In this document: one piece after another, positions 53,928 through 63,837 of the stretch
Layout of the letters: each line of letters begins with the position of its first letter
How positions within the stretch are numbered: position 1 is the stretch's first letter
Assembly (NCBI GenBank): GCA_021821465.1
Contig: JAKACM010000006.1
Coordinates: 1-64,000, forward strand
From: Bacillota bacterium
GTDB lineage: Bacteria; Bacillota; Sulfobacillia; Sulfobacillales; Sulfobacillaceae
Direction: 5' to 3'
DNA: 64,000 nt
Notes under the pieces: model-generated
Database searches by the model: none
The model's input: only the letters and a program-made list of their open reading frames with translations
Told to the model about the DNA's origin: nothing
Translations under genes and position numbers: made by a program

Positions 53928-55943
53928 ATGACGCATGTCGAACGGAGCATGCCCCGTCTATTTCACCCGAAATGGGAGCCATGGGCAGTCACGGGCCTGG
54001 CTATAGTCACGGGAGTTGTGGGAGGGTTAGGCGCCATTTTATTTCGCTTAATGATCCAAGCAGTTCATTTCGTCCTGATTGCGGACACGCTCCAGCATGG
54101 CCCGCATCTTTTGTTAGTCGCAGGGCCAGTCGTAGGTCTTATCATCGTGAGTTTGATTACGCGCTACGGGGCCAAAGAAGTCAAGGGGCATGGTGTGCCG
54201 CAAATTCTCGAATCGATGGCACTTTCCGGAGGGAAAATTCGTCCACGAGTCGGTATATTGGGAATCATTGCTCCCGCCGTCACCATCGGAAGTGGGGGAT
54301 CGGTCGGCCGTGAAGGCCCTATTGCCCTAATTGGCGCTGCGTTTGGTTCGAGTTTGGGGCAGATTTTCGCTTTACCGGCAAAATACATGTCATTGCTGTT
54401 GGCGGCAGGCGCGGCAGCCGGTATTGCCGCCACCTTTAATGCTCCCATTGCCGGCGGTTTTTTTGGATTGGAAATTGTGCTCGGCAGTTATCAAATCGGG
54501 GCTGTGGTGCCGATTTTTTTGGCTGCGGCGACTGGAGTCACGGTCTTTAATACGATAATGGGCAGCCGTGCCGTATTAGCCACGCCGCCCTATCATGTGA
54601 TCAATCACTTTGCCATGTTGTTTATGATTGCACTGGGCTTGTTAATGGCCTTGGTGGGGGTCATGTATACCAAAGGTCTTACGGCATCCGAGGATTTTTT
54701 CAACCGACTCTCCCTGCCTTTTTGGGTCAAGGCAGCCATTGGAGGACTGATGGTGGGCCTTATCGGGCTCATGATGCCCCAGGTCTTAGGCGTAGGTTAC
54801 CCTACTATGCATCTCGCTTTGACCAACCAGATCGTTTGGGGCCTTTTGGCAGTGTTGTTTATATTGAAGTATATTGCTACTCTCATCACGATTGGCGCCG
54901 GAGGTTCCGGGGGAGTCTTCGCCCCTTCTTTGTTTTTGGGCGGCATGGTCGGAGGAACTTTCGGAAATTTACTGTACCATATTTCTCCCAGTTTGGCACC
55001 TCATCCCTCGATCTATGCCATTGCCGGGATGGCAGCCTTGTTTGCGGCCTCGGCCCAAGCCCCTTTTGTAGCCATTACCATTCTTCTGGAGATCACGGGC
55101 GATTACCGTCTCACGGCTCCGGTCATGGCATGCGCCGTAGTCAGTTATTTGACTTACAATCTCTTTACCCGGGATTCTATGTATACAGTGAGACTCGTTC
55201 GCCGGGGAATTAAAATTCTGCGGGGGGATGAGGTTCGTCCCATGAAGGTCATATCTGTGCAATCCGCTTTGGAGCCATTGCAAAACAGTGTTTTTCCGTA
55301 TACTCCGCTCAGAACGGCATGGAAAAAATTGACTGAGCTCAACCGGAGTTTTTTGCCCGTTGTCCGTTCTAACGGCGGCCTGGATGGCATTATTACTTTG
55401 CCTGACATTGCGTCTGTCATCCAACATGGTGAGGAGGATCGCGAATATACCATTGCTTCGATTGTTCGGCCCTTGCCCAAGCCCATTTTTACGAACCAAT
55501 CCTTGGATGAGGCGATCCGCTATTTGTCTTTATATGATGTGGACGTGCTTTCGGTCCAAGATCCCGAAACCCATAAAATTGTTGGGGTGATTACCCGATC
55601 AGGTATATTAAAAGCATACAATGCTTCCTGGGTGCATGCCGTCGATACGCGGCATAAGGTGGAAAAACTTCACCGAAATATCTCTGATGGGGTTTTTATA
55701 GAAATGCAAATTGCGGGTAATTCTTCTTTGGTGGGAAAGCAACTGAAAGACGTAACCTTGTCTTCCGATGCCTTGATTGTCTCGGTGACACGAAACGAAG
55801 GGAATCTGATTCCTCACGGAAATTTTGTTATTCAGGCCCAAGACCGGTTGTTAGTTTACGTTGCTCCTGCATCTCACCGCCAGAAAGTCATTGACCAACT
55901 CGGATCCGGTGAAATTGTATCTTTTTATCAGAATGAGCCGTAA
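53928..55943 (+). CDS. ClC-family chloride channel/transporter with CBS and TrkA-C domains
   Basis: A 671-residue protein. The membrane part (about 15-440) carries the ClC signatures GSGGSVGREGPIALIG and GAGGSGGVFAPSLFLGG. A CBS-domain pair (about 450-570) and a TrkA-C/RCK-C domain (about 590-670, GNSSLVGKQLKDVTLSSDAL) follow. ClC proteins exchange chloride for protons or conduct chloride, and help in acid resistance. The CBS and TrkA-C parts suggest control by nucleotides. ATG 53928 follows GAAGGGAAG. Confidence 0.93.
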   Translation: MTHVERSMPRLFHPKWEPWAVTGLAIVTGVVGGLGAILFRLMIQAVHFVLIADTLQHGPHLLLVAGPVVGLIIVSLITRYGAKEVKGHGVPQILESMALSGGKIRPRVGILGIIAPAVTIGSGGSVGREGPIALIGAAFGSSLGQIFALPAKYMSLLLAAGAAAGIAATFNAPIAGGFFGLEIVLGSYQIGAVVPIFLAAATGVTVFNTIMGSRAVLATPPYHVINHFAMLFMIALGLLMALVGVMYTKGLTASEDFFNRLSLPFWVKAAIGGLMVGLIGLMMPQVLGVGYPTMHLALTNQIVWGLLAVLFILKYIATLITIGAGGSGGVFAPSLFLGGMVGGTFGNLLYHISPSLAPHPSIYAIAGMAALFAASAQAPFVAITILLEITGDYRLTAPVMACAVVSYLTYNLFTRDSMYTVRLVRRGIKILRGDEVRPMKVISVQSALEPLQNSVFPYTPLRTAWKKLTELNRSFLPVVRSNGGLDGIITLPDIASVIQHGEEDREYTIASIVRPLPKPIFTNQSLDEAIRYLSLYDVDVLSVQDPETHKIVGVITRSGILKAYNASWVHAVDTRHKVEKLHRNISDGVFIEMQIAGNSSLVGKQLKDVTLSSDALIVSVTRNEGNLIPHGNFVIQAQDRLLVYVAPASHRQKVIDQLGSGEIVSFYQNEP

Positions 55944-56098
55944 AATTTCGCCTTTCAGGTCGGAGGTATCGGGTGTTGGCGCCTTTCCCAATAGCGATCC
56001 CGCCTTATCGACCGGAAATAACAATTGTTCGTAAGAAATTGGCTGTTATAGTCCCCAATCGTGATCACCAGCGAGTGGCTGCGGTGCTTTTTGTGAAT

Positions 56099-56130
56099 CC
56101 CCTGCGGATAAAGATCGTGCAGGGGTTTTC
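56099..56130 (+). terminator. Terminator after the ClC gene
   Basis: CCCCTGC (56099-56105) pairs with GCAGGGG (56119-56125), followed by TTTTC. A second small hairpin (TCTCTC/GAGAGA, about 56142-56161) follows. Confidence 0.7.
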
Positions 56131-56389
56131 CTCAAAAAAATTCTCTCCCTGTAAGAGAGAGGCACGTGAACAAGACAAGGCATAAATCCGATCAAAGTGT
56201 TCTCTTCCGAACCTCACGCCGGACAATTCTATACCTTGGCCAGAATTTCAAGACAGCCAGAACCCTTGTGATGCAGTGTTAAATCGGCGAGTTTTAGCAC
56301 AGATTCAAAAGGCACGTCCCTCAGCCGTGATACAAAGACATACTTAATAAGATAGGTCAGGTCGATCCCTCTAAGTGGAGGAAATATGG

Positions 56390-57340
56390 TAGAATGAGAA
56401 GAAAATACGAGGAAAAATGGAAGGGATGGCCCATGAACCTTCTCAGCTGGACGCAGAAATTTGGGACGGACGAGGCCTGTCGTCAGTATTTGTTGAATCA
56501 GCGATGGCCGCAAGGATTTGTCTGCCCGCAGCCGGATTGTGGGGGACGCGAGTATTGGAAGATCCAGCGATCGGATCGCACCGATGTCCTCTATGAATGC
56601 ACCCAGTGCCACCACCAAGTGTCCCTGACGGCCGGCACGCTGTTTCATCGGACCAAGGTGGCGCTCCCGGTCTGGTTTCTGGCCATTTACCGCGTGGCCG
56701 TGGACAAAGGCGGGGTCTCGGCTGTGGAGTTAGCCCGCGAACTGGGGGTGTCCTATCCGACCGCCTGGTTGATGCACCACAAGATTCAGCGCGCCATGGG
56801 CGATCGCAATGGCCGCTATCAACTGGGCGGGTTGGTCGAGCTCGATGACGCCTATTTTGGGGGCGTCAGTCATGGCCCTGGCAAGCGGGGCCGCGGGACG
56901 GACCAAGACCCGGTGGTGGTGGGGGTCAGTTTGACCGACCACGGACATCCGCAGTATGTCTTTTTGGAAGCCGTTGAATCGTTACAGAAGGAACCCGTCT
57001 TAGAGGTCTTGCAACGCCGGGTCGACCTGTACGGGGTCTGGCGCAGTGATGGAGCGGACATTTATGCGGCCGGAGCGCAAGCGCATCAAGCCGATCACCG
57101 AGTCACCCTGAGTCGGGATCCCGAGGCTCCTGAAGTGTTTCATTGGGTGAATACCGTGATTAGTCTGGCGAAGACATTTATTGATGGGACCTATCACGGG
57201 CGCGGACGCGCCCGGCGCCAACTCTATCTCGAAGAATTTATGTACCGGTTTAACCGCCGCTTTTTTGGCACCCGCATTGCCGACCGGTTGCTCGCCGCGT
57301 GTGTCGCAACCGTGCCGCATCCCTATGGGGCGTAATCCGG
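56390..57340 (+). mobile_element. IS1595-type insertion sequence
   Basis: Defined by its transposase. The GC content is higher than in the flanks. I could not identify terminal inverted repeats or a target duplication by eye, so the limits are those of the gene. The promoter-like GGTAGAATGAG lies just upstream. Confidence 0.6.
56433..57335 (+). CDS. IS1595-family transposase
   Basis: The 300-residue product has an N-terminal zinc ribbon (CPQPDCGG ... YECTQCHHQ) followed by SLTAGTLFHRTKVAL and a helix-turn-helix region (VELARELGVSYPTAW), the layout of ISXO2/IS1595 transposases. Catalytic acidic residues are in VELDDAYFGG (Asp), SDGADIY (Asp) and YLEEFMYRFNRR (Glu). ATG 56433 has GGAAGGGATG upstream; an in-frame ATG at 56394 is possible. 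It looks intact. Confidence 0.93.
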   Translation: MNLLSWTQKFGTDEACRQYLLNQRWPQGFVCPQPDCGGREYWKIQRSDRTDVLYECTQCHHQVSLTAGTLFHRTKVALPVWFLAIYRVAVDKGGVSAVELARELGVSYPTAWLMHHKIQRAMGDRNGRYQLGGLVELDDAYFGGVSHGPGKRGRGTDQDPVVVGVSLTDHGHPQYVFLEAVESLQKEPVLEVLQRRVDLYGVWRSDGADIYAAGAQAHQADHRVTLSRDPEAPEVFHWVNTVISLAKTFIDGTYHGRGRARRQLYLEEFMYRFNRRFFGTRIADRLLAACVATVPHPYGA

Positions 57341-57546
57341 CGAGAAAAACGGGCAATCTCGGGAATGGGGATCAACCATGGCGAGAGCAGTCCCCGCGTT
57401 TGTCTCGGCTCACGACTGACCTGTCCCGGTAAAATGGCCACGACCTCATCTACAGACCGACGCCAACAGAGGGGGCGTAGAGCATTACACTATTCCTGAG
57501 ACACATTTAACCAATAATGGTAGTCCCTAGGATATGAGTTATCTTA

Positions 57547-60500
57547 TTAAGTATGTACAAAGATGCCAACCCACCTCAGGCCAAGCGGCGATTCATCCAC
57601 AAGTTCGGGGATTTGTTCTTCCAGCGCCTCAAGACTGATTTGAGGATAAAGAACCATGAATTTATCCCCACCGATTCGTCCCGCAATGCCTTCATGCCTT
57701 ACGGCATTATGGAGATAGTGGGCTAATTGAACCAATTGCTTCGTGCCGACATTTTCGCCCAAATTATGATTAACCTGGGATAAGTCGACAACATCAAAGA
57801 GAACACAGCCGACCTCGCCGTGTTCACCTTCGGCCGCATGCTGTAGTTTGCGGTAGAAGACTTCAAGACCCAGTTGATTGGGGAGATGAGTGAGAATATC
57901 GGTTTGTGCCTGGCCTTCGTGTTGCCTTTGCATTGTAATCCTCTTGTAGATTGATTCCGCGAAAGACACAAGAATCTGCATGAGCTGCTGCTGATGTTTT
58001 GAAAAGCCGGGGTTCCGGCTGAGTACTAAGAGAAAGCCCTCCTCATCCATTTCCGGAAAAGCAAAGTGGAAACCCAAGACTCTGGTTATTCCCTCTTCTC
58101 TTAGAGAGAGGGGTATTTCACTCGCACCGAGCATGAAGGGAGAAGGCTTTTGTTGCCCGGGTTGTAATAGGCACGAGACGTAATCGGGAACCTGACCGAA
58201 GATTAAGGCCGGCACCATGAAGTTCTTTGTGTTCACAAGCCATCCACCTTCGACTCCGATTTGATGGACCAGCACCTGTGTCACATGTTCCCATAAAGCC
58301 CGCGGATTTTTGACAGCGGCAAGATTTCTGATCGAACTCAACATTCCGTCCATTTGTTGCTGTTCTTGTGCAATTTGACTTTGAAGCACATTCTTGGACA
58401 AGGCTTGACCCATGGCCCGAGTAAAGGACTCCAGTTCCGGTAATGCCGGAACCAGTGACTCGGTGTCATGGGCAAAAAGGACCACAGCCGTGTCAAGAAT
58501 CCCTAAAGGTATCACGGCATAGGACTGGAATTCATGGCGATTGGAAAAATGAGTCAGGGCATCCTGTCGGTAGCGACCGGACACGACATAAAGACTGCGA
58601 TCGGACCTTAACGCTTTCAAGACGGCATGATCGTCACCATAAGGCAGGCACAGTCTCATTTGGCTTTCTTCTTCATCGTTGTCAGGAAACACCGGCACAA
58701 AGACTCCCCCATCCCGGACCAGTACTAAAGCCAGCGGAAAGGGGCCATAACGAATCAGAGTGTTTGTCAGGAGCGAAAAAATTTCGTGTTGCGATTTAGC
58801 ATAATTCATCCGAGAAAGGGATTGTGCCAGCAAACTTTGGCGCCGGATCCGCTCATTGAACGCAAGAGCATTGAGAGAACGCTCAATTAAGGCCGTCGCC
58901 AGACTGCTTAACGCGTAAAGACGGCGCACGCGTCCGGAAGTAAATCCGCCGATCCGGCTATGATACACTTTTAGAATACCTAAAAGATGACTGCCCGAGA
59001 TCAGCGGAATGCCGGCGGCGGATTGGATCCCGGCTTCTGTTAACGCACTGAGCCAAGGCGCAAGGGAGGGGTCGTTCATAATGTTGGGAATAATGCGCGC
59101 CGAACGGGTTTGCAGCACTTGTCCGACCGGCCCCCGTCCGTCGTCACTGGTCGGATCAAACAAGTCTTGGCGCGGCACATCAAAGGATTTGCCGTCATGG
59201 CGCACACAGTGCAGAACATAATCATGAAGAATCCCGATCCATCCTTCGTGTCCGCCGGTCACGGCCAGAGCGGCGGCGGTGGTTTTAGCCAGTAAATGCT
59301 CCAGATCGGCACTTTCGGCTAAGCTTGAGATGGCTTCAAACAAAGGCTCACCTAACATGTCCTGTTCGCTGACTGCTTCTTCCTTTTGCGAATATCCGAG
59401 AGCTAAGGTAAACAAAGCCGCGATACTCTCGACCAGATGAATAGTGTCGGAGCGAATCTGGTTGGGTTCGTGGTACCCGACATGCAATACTCCCCAACAG
59501 CCCAAGTTATCGCAGATTGGAGCCACAATAACCGATGCCAAATGTTCCGACCAAAGATGGGGATCCGTGGCGGATTTTTGTTGGAAAATGGCGGGCTCGC
59601 GAGTCACAATCGCGTGGTACAAAGCCGACATTTGATCAATGACCATATCGTGGAACATTGGGCTTTTCGGCAATGGGGACTCCTGACTCGAAGCGACATA
59701 CCGAAAATGCGTATTCTCCAGTTTGAATAATGCCGCAGTATCGGCCCCCGTTAGCTTTTTTGCCAGTGAGGTTAAGGAGTTGTAGACCCCTTCTCCTTGG
59801 GCTAAGCCGCGAACCATTTGGCGGGTTGTCGTTAATAACGTGTCTAACTGATAGTTCACGGGAGGCTTGGACGAGACCAATGTCTTGAAATCCGAAGAAT
59901 TTAAGCTGGCATGGAATTCTTGGTTGGGTTTTCCCAAGAGATATCCTTGTCCAAACTCTACTCCGATTTCTTTGAGTGTATATAACTCGGCAAACGTCTC
60001 AATTCCTTCTGCAATCAGGGAGGTTGCAGCGGTTTTTTTGGCGAAACGTGCGGTACTTTCCAACAACGCGAATTTAATGGCGTTCTTGTCGATATCTCGG
60101 ACCAAGGTCAGATCAATTTTGGCAAAGTCCGGTTGCAATTCAATGAGACGGGTCAGGCCCGAATACCCTGATCCCATGTCGTCCAAGGCAATGCGGATGC
60201 CCATGTTGCGAAAAGGGGCAAGATATTCCCGAAGTTTTGCGTCGCCTTCTGCAATGGTTTCTCGCTCCGAGATTTCGAGAACGATTTGCTCTGCCTTCAA
60301 TCCCGATTCTTGTAAGGCTTGTAAAAATGGCGCCGGTGTCAAAAGACTTTTGGGGAGAATATTAATGAATAGTTGAGAGGTATCCCGAACCGGGCTTTGA
60401 CAAAACGCCGCAATGATTCCTTGAAAGGCGAGTTGGTCAAAAGTCAGCAAGCTGTCATGCTGTTCAGCCGAGGTTATTAAATCCAACACCGGAACAGGTT

Positions 60501-60654
60501 CTCCCCAGGGCAACAGAGGCCGGCTAAGTCCTTCAAAAGCCAGAACATAACCGTCTCTAAGAGAGACGATTGGCTGAAAAGCTGCTTCCAATAAACGCTC
60601 ACGAATCCACCTGGGCCATACATCACCCGGGCGGGCATCTGTCACCGGATCCAT
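57547..60654 (-). CDS. EAL - multi-GAF - degenerate GGDEF signalling protein
   Basis: A 1035-residue protein. An N-terminal EAL phosphodiesterase domain (about 15-255) has FEGLSRP (EGL for EAL), NILPK, EISERE, ALDDMGSGYSG, FAKIDL, AEGIET and GQGYLLGKP. All metal-binding and general-base positions seem present, so c-di-GMP hydrolysis is plausible. About four GAF-like sensor domains follow (roughly 275-420, 440-600, 615-770, 785-900). The C-terminal GGDEF domain reads IGGDKF and ends early at WVGIFVHT, so cyclase activity is unlikely. No membrane helix was seen. ATG 60654 is chosen because TTGGAGG lies 8 bases upstream. Confidence 0.92.
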   Translation of the reverse strand: MDPVTDARPGDVWPRWIRERLLEAAFQPIVSLRDGYVLAFEGLSRPLLPWGEPVPVLDLITSAEQHDSLLTFDQLAFQGIIAAFCQSPVRDTSQLFINILPKSLLTPAPFLQALQESGLKAEQIVLEISERETIAEGDAKLREYLAPFRNMGIRIALDDMGSGYSGLTRLIELQPDFAKIDLTLVRDIDKNAIKFALLESTARFAKKTAATSLIAEGIETFAELYTLKEIGVEFGQGYLLGKPNQEFHASLNSSDFKTLVSSKPPVNYQLDTLLTTTRQMVRGLAQGEGVYNSLTSLAKKLTGADTAALFKLENTHFRYVASSQESPLPKSPMFHDMVIDQMSALYHAIVTREPAIFQQKSATDPHLWSEHLASVIVAPICDNLGCWGVLHVGYHEPNQIRSDTIHLVESIAALFTLALGYSQKEEAVSEQDMLGEPLFEAISSLAESADLEHLLAKTTAAALAVTGGHEGWIGILHDYVLHCVRHDGKSFDVPRQDLFDPTSDDGRGPVGQVLQTRSARIIPNIMNDPSLAPWLSALTEAGIQSAAGIPLISGSHLLGILKVYHSRIGGFTSGRVRRLYALSSLATALIERSLNALAFNERIRRQSLLAQSLSRMNYAKSQHEIFSLLTNTLIRYGPFPLALVLVRDGGVFVPVFPDNDEEESQMRLCLPYGDDHAVLKALRSDRSLYVVSGRYRQDALTHFSNRHEFQSYAVIPLGILDTAVVLFAHDTESLVPALPELESFTRAMGQALSKNVLQSQIAQEQQQMDGMLSSIRNLAAVKNPRALWEHVTQVLVHQIGVEGGWLVNTKNFMVPALIFGQVPDYVSCLLQPGQQKPSPFMLGASEIPLSLREEGITRVLGFHFAFPEMDEEGFLLVLSRNPGFSKHQQQLMQILVSFAESIYKRITMQRQHEGQAQTDILTHLPNQLGLEVFYRKLQHAAEGEHGEVGCVLFDVVDLSQVNHNLGENVGTKQLVQLAHYLHNAVRHEGIAGRIGGDKFMVLYPQISLEALEEQIPELVDESPLGLRWVGIFVHT

Positions 60655-60681
60655 ATTCGACGCCTCCAACACGTCCATCAC

Positions 60682-60864
60682 ACGTGGACATTATAACTAT
60701 GTGACAATTCGAGACGAAATAGAAAAACCCTTTATCGACGAACAAGAAAATTGTTGGCGAATCACGGAACGGTCGGAAGATTTAGTGGGCTCTATTTGCA
60801 TTTGATGAGAATTTCGAGGTAAAATTGTTGGTACATAAAATCTAACCCAATCTTTAGAGCTTAA
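60682..60864. other. Divergent spacer before the leuS T-box
   Basis: A short spacer between two divergent units; promoters for both should lie here. A GAGGTAAAATT string near 60813-60823 is a possible -10 region for leuS. Nothing firm is visible. Confidence 0.35.
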
Positions 60865-61067
60865 TGATCGCGGTTATCGGGGGAATTTATAGGGCCACAG
60901 AGAGCTAGCGGCCGGTGCGAGCTAGACCGAATATGTTCCCTTACTCACCGTGTGAGAGTGCGGGTCGGCCCGTTATTGCCGAATTAAGTGAGTGTCATTG
61001 TGGCACTAAACTGGGTGGTACCGCGGGTCCATGACTCGTCCCTGTTGGCAGACTGGGACTTTTTTTA
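60865..61067 (+). promoter_or_regulatory. T-box riboswitch controlling leuS
   Basis: AGAGAGCTAGCGGCCGGTG (60900-60918 region) is the distal Stem I with the AG bulge. CTC in CCTTACTCACC (60944-60946) is in specifier position and fits leucine. The T-box core CTGGGTGGTACCGCGG lies at about 61011-61025, with a terminator at 61038-61067. Uncharged tRNA-Leu should promote readthrough into leuS. Confidence 0.9.
61038..61067 (+). terminator. T-box terminator before leuS
   Basis: GTCCC pairs with GGGAC, with partial pairing inside the loop, followed by seven T. The leuS ribosome-binding site GGAGGG lies a few bases after. Confidence 0.85.
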
Positions 61068-61081
61068 TTGGAGGGAAGACC

Positions 61082-63544
61082 ATGACGATCAAGGAAGAAC
61101 AGTCTTCCGCGATGTCCACGCTCGATCGCTACAACGTGCGGGCAGTCGAAAAAAAATGGCAAAAGGCGTGGGAAAAGGAACGGTTGTATGAAGCTCAAGA
61201 CTCAACCCGGAAGAAGTTTTATTGTCTGGAGCAATTTCCGTATCCCTCAGGGCACTTGCATATGGGACATGTGCGGGTGTACACCTTGGGCGACGTCATT
61301 GCCCGCTACCGGCGGATGGCGGGATACAATGTTTTACATCCCATGGGTTGGGACGCCTTTGGCATGCCCGCGGAAAACGCTGCCATTAAAAGCGGCATTC
61401 CGCCCCGTACCTCCACTATGGCTAATATTGCTTATATGAAGACACAAATGAAGCAAATGGGACTGTCTTTGGACTGGTCTCGCGAGGTGACGACCTCGGA
61501 ACCGGAATATTACCGCTTTACTCAAGAACTGTTTCTGCTTTTTTATGAACGTCAATTGGCTTATCGCAAAGAAGGAGCGGTTAACTGGTGTCCTAGTTGC
61601 GAAACCGTTTTGGCTAATGAACAAGTTGAGGACGGATTGTGTTGGCGATGTGATTCCATTGTAATCAAAAAAGATCTAACCCAGTGGTATTTTCGGATAA
61701 CCGAGTATGCGGACCGATTGCTGTCTTCTCTGGACTCCCTGGACTGGCCTCAGGAGATTAAGACCCAGCAGTTTAACTGGATCGGGAAGAGTGTGGGTGC
61801 AGAGATCGTGTTCGATGTGCCGGAGATTAACCGACATATCACCGTATTTACAACTCGTCCGGATACACTCTATGGAGCGAGCTATGTGGTCTTAGCCCCC
61901 GAGCATCCGCTCGTGGAACTCATTATCGCGTCCTATGCTCATAGGGATGAAGTGCGCCGATTTATTGCTGCCGAACGTATTCACAGCGATATCGAACGAA
62001 CCCGGGAAAACACGGAGAAAAGAGGAATTTTCACCGGCGGCTATGCTATACACCCCTTGACCAAAGAGCGGTTGCCTATTTGGATCGCCAATTATGTTCT
62101 AGTCGATTACGGAACGGGGGCGGTAATGGGAGTGCCCGCTCATGATCACCGTGATTTTGCTTATGCGCACAAGTATCAATTGCCAATTAAAGTGGTGGTG
62201 CAACCTGAGAATCCGAGCGAGGATTTTGGCCGGACGGCATATACAGGCCCGGGGGTTTTGATTGAGTCCGGCGCATTTACGGGAATGTCCAACGAAAAGG
62301 CAAAAGAAGCCATTGCCCGGGCATTGAAGGAAGAAGGGAAGGGCGGAGTCAGGGTAAGTTACCGCATGCGGGACTGGCTGATTTCCAGGCAACGCTATTG
62401 GGGAGCGCCCATTCCGATTATTCATTGTCCCCATTGCGGTGCCATTCCTGTTCCCAAGGACCAACTTCCTGTATTGCTGCCTCAAGAGGTGGAATTTACT
62501 GGTCAAGGAGCATCTCCTTTAGCCGGAGTCAAGGAGTGGATCGAGACATCGTGTCCCGAGTGTCATGGCTTGGCTTACCGAGAAACCGATACGATGGACA
62601 CATTTGTGGATTCTTCATGGTACTATTACCGCTATACATCCCGTCATGCGGCCCAACCGTTTCTTAAAACCGGTGTAGATTATTGGATGCCTGTGGATGA
62701 ATATGTGGGCGGAAAAGAACACGCAGTTTTGCACTTGCTCTATTCGCGATTTTTCACCAAAGTGCTATATGACGCCGAATTGGTTCCTGTTGACGAACCC
62801 TTTAAACGTCTCTTGGCACAAGGCATGGTGATTTACGGCGGAAAGAAAATGTCCAAATCCAAAGGCAATACCTTAAGCCCCGAAAATATCATGACGCAAC
62901 GAGGCTCAGATGCGATGCGAGTGTTCATGTTGTTTGCCGCGCCTCCGGACAAAGACTTTGAATGGTCACAGGAGGGTGTCGAGGGAGCCTATCGCTTTTT
63001 GCAACGCGTATACCGTCTCATCGTTAAACCCCATTCGGGCAGGGTATCGGAAGAAGCTCGCATCCGTGTCTATAAAGGGGTTAACCGAGCCATTAAGAAA
63101 ATCAGTGAGGATATTGCGGAACGGCGGGCTTTTAACACCGCGATCAGTGCATTGATGGAACTGACCAACACCTTATATCAAGACATTGAGGGCATTCCTT
63201 CGGAAGAGCAAAGCCAAATCATGGGAGTTCTTATCCGCCTGTTGGCTCCTTTTGCACCGCATCTGGCCGAAGAACTCTGGCATCGTCTGGGTCATGAGGA
63301 CAGTGTGCATGTGTCCGAGTGGCCTCGACACGAGGAGAAATGGCTTGAAGATGACGAAGTGACGATTGCCTTGCAAATCAATGGGAAAGTACGAAGCCGT
63401 CTGACGGTGGCTAAGGATATCCATCCCGATCAATTGCGGGAATTGACGCTGGCCGAGGAAAAAATTCAAGCATTGACCCAGGGCCGAACTATCCTCAAGG
63501 TGATTTCCGTTCCCGGCAGCCTGGTTAACGTGGTTGTCCGTTGA
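61082..63544 (+). CDS. leuS: Leucyl-tRNA synthetase
   Basis: LeuS charges tRNA-Leu and edits non-leucine amino acids. The 820-residue class I enzyme has LEQFPYPSGHLHMGHVRVYT (HIGH motif as HMGH), the editing domain with FTTRPDTLYGASYVV, GTGAVMGVPAHDHRDF, a zinc site (CPHCG), KKMSKSKGNTLSPENI, and the C-terminal anticodon-binding and Leu-specific parts. ATG 61082 follows GGAGGG; a longer in-frame extension upstream lies inside the terminator. It is followed, with a 4-base overlap, by a small membrane gene. Confidence 0.97.
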   Translation: MTIKEEQSSAMSTLDRYNVRAVEKKWQKAWEKERLYEAQDSTRKKFYCLEQFPYPSGHLHMGHVRVYTLGDVIARYRRMAGYNVLHPMGWDAFGMPAENAAIKSGIPPRTSTMANIAYMKTQMKQMGLSLDWSREVTTSEPEYYRFTQELFLLFYERQLAYRKEGAVNWCPSCETVLANEQVEDGLCWRCDSIVIKKDLTQWYFRITEYADRLLSSLDSLDWPQEIKTQQFNWIGKSVGAEIVFDVPEINRHITVFTTRPDTLYGASYVVLAPEHPLVELIIASYAHRDEVRRFIAAERIHSDIERTRENTEKRGIFTGGYAIHPLTKERLPIWIANYVLVDYGTGAVMGVPAHDHRDFAYAHKYQLPIKVVVQPENPSEDFGRTAYTGPGVLIESGAFTGMSNEKAKEAIARALKEEGKGGVRVSYRMRDWLISRQRYWGAPIPIIHCPHCGAIPVPKDQLPVLLPQEVEFTGQGASPLAGVKEWIETSCPECHGLAYRETDTMDTFVDSSWYYYRYTSRHAAQPFLKTGVDYWMPVDEYVGGKEHAVLHLLYSRFFTKVLYDAELVPVDEPFKRLLAQGMVIYGGKKMSKSKGNTLSPENIMTQRGSDAMRVFMLFAAPPDKDFEWSQEGVEGAYRFLQRVYRLIVKPHSGRVSEEARIRVYKGVNRAIKKISEDIAERRAFNTAISALMELTNTLYQDIEGIPSEEQSQIMGVLIRLLAPFAPHLAEELWHRLGHEDSVHVSEWPRHEEKWLEDDEVTIALQINGKVRSRLTVAKDIHPDQLRELTLAEEKIQALTQGRTILKVISVPGSLVNVVVR

Positions 63545-63804
63545 AGACTGTTCTGGCATTAGCTATTGCGGCAAGTTCGGCAATCATCGGAGGGATTTTG
63601 GGCCGATCCCGCCGGCCTCGAGGTCCGGTACATGTGGTATGGACGATGATTGTGGCCGCGATCGGGGCACTGGTGGCGGAGACGGCTTCCATTTTGTGGG
63701 TCGGTCCGCCGGCACAGGGATGGCAGCCTTTGGTGGGCGGGTTGTTTATTGGAGTTATGGCGGGGGTCTTTTCGGGGAAAAAGCCGGATCCTCCGGATAA
63801 GTGA
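63541..63804 (+). CDS. Small three-helix membrane protein coupled to leuS
   Basis: TTG 63541 overlaps the leuS TGA. The 87-residue product has hydrophobic segments at about 2-21 (KTVLALAIAASSAIIGGIL), 32-54 (VVWTMIVAAIGALVAETASI) and 63-78 (LVGGLFIGVMAGVFSG). The first loop is basic (GRSRRPRG) and the tail hydrophilic (KKPDPPDK). No family was recognised. Because it follows leuS directly it should also be under T-box control. Confidence 0.6.
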   Translation: MKTVLALAIAASSAIIGGILGRSRRPRGPVHVVWTMIVAAIGALVAETASILWVGPPAQGWQPLVGGLFIGVMAGVFSGKKPDPPDK

Positions 63805-63807
63805 AGC

Positions 63808-63836
63808 AAGGGGCCCGATAGGCCCCTTAGGTGTTT
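63808..63836 (+). terminator. Terminator after the leuS operon, probably bidirectional
   Basis: AAGGGGCC pairs with GGCCCCTT around CGATA, followed by AGGTGTTTTT. It separates two convergent units. Confidence 0.85.
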
Positions 63837-63837
63837 T

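Noticed and set aside
55973-56185. 70-codon ORF after the ClC gene
   Set aside because: It runs through the terminator hairpin and has no clear start signal.
56340-57530. Terminal inverted repeats for the IS1595 element
   Set aside because: A weak GATCCC similarity on both sides is too short to call; no convincing repeat was found by eye.
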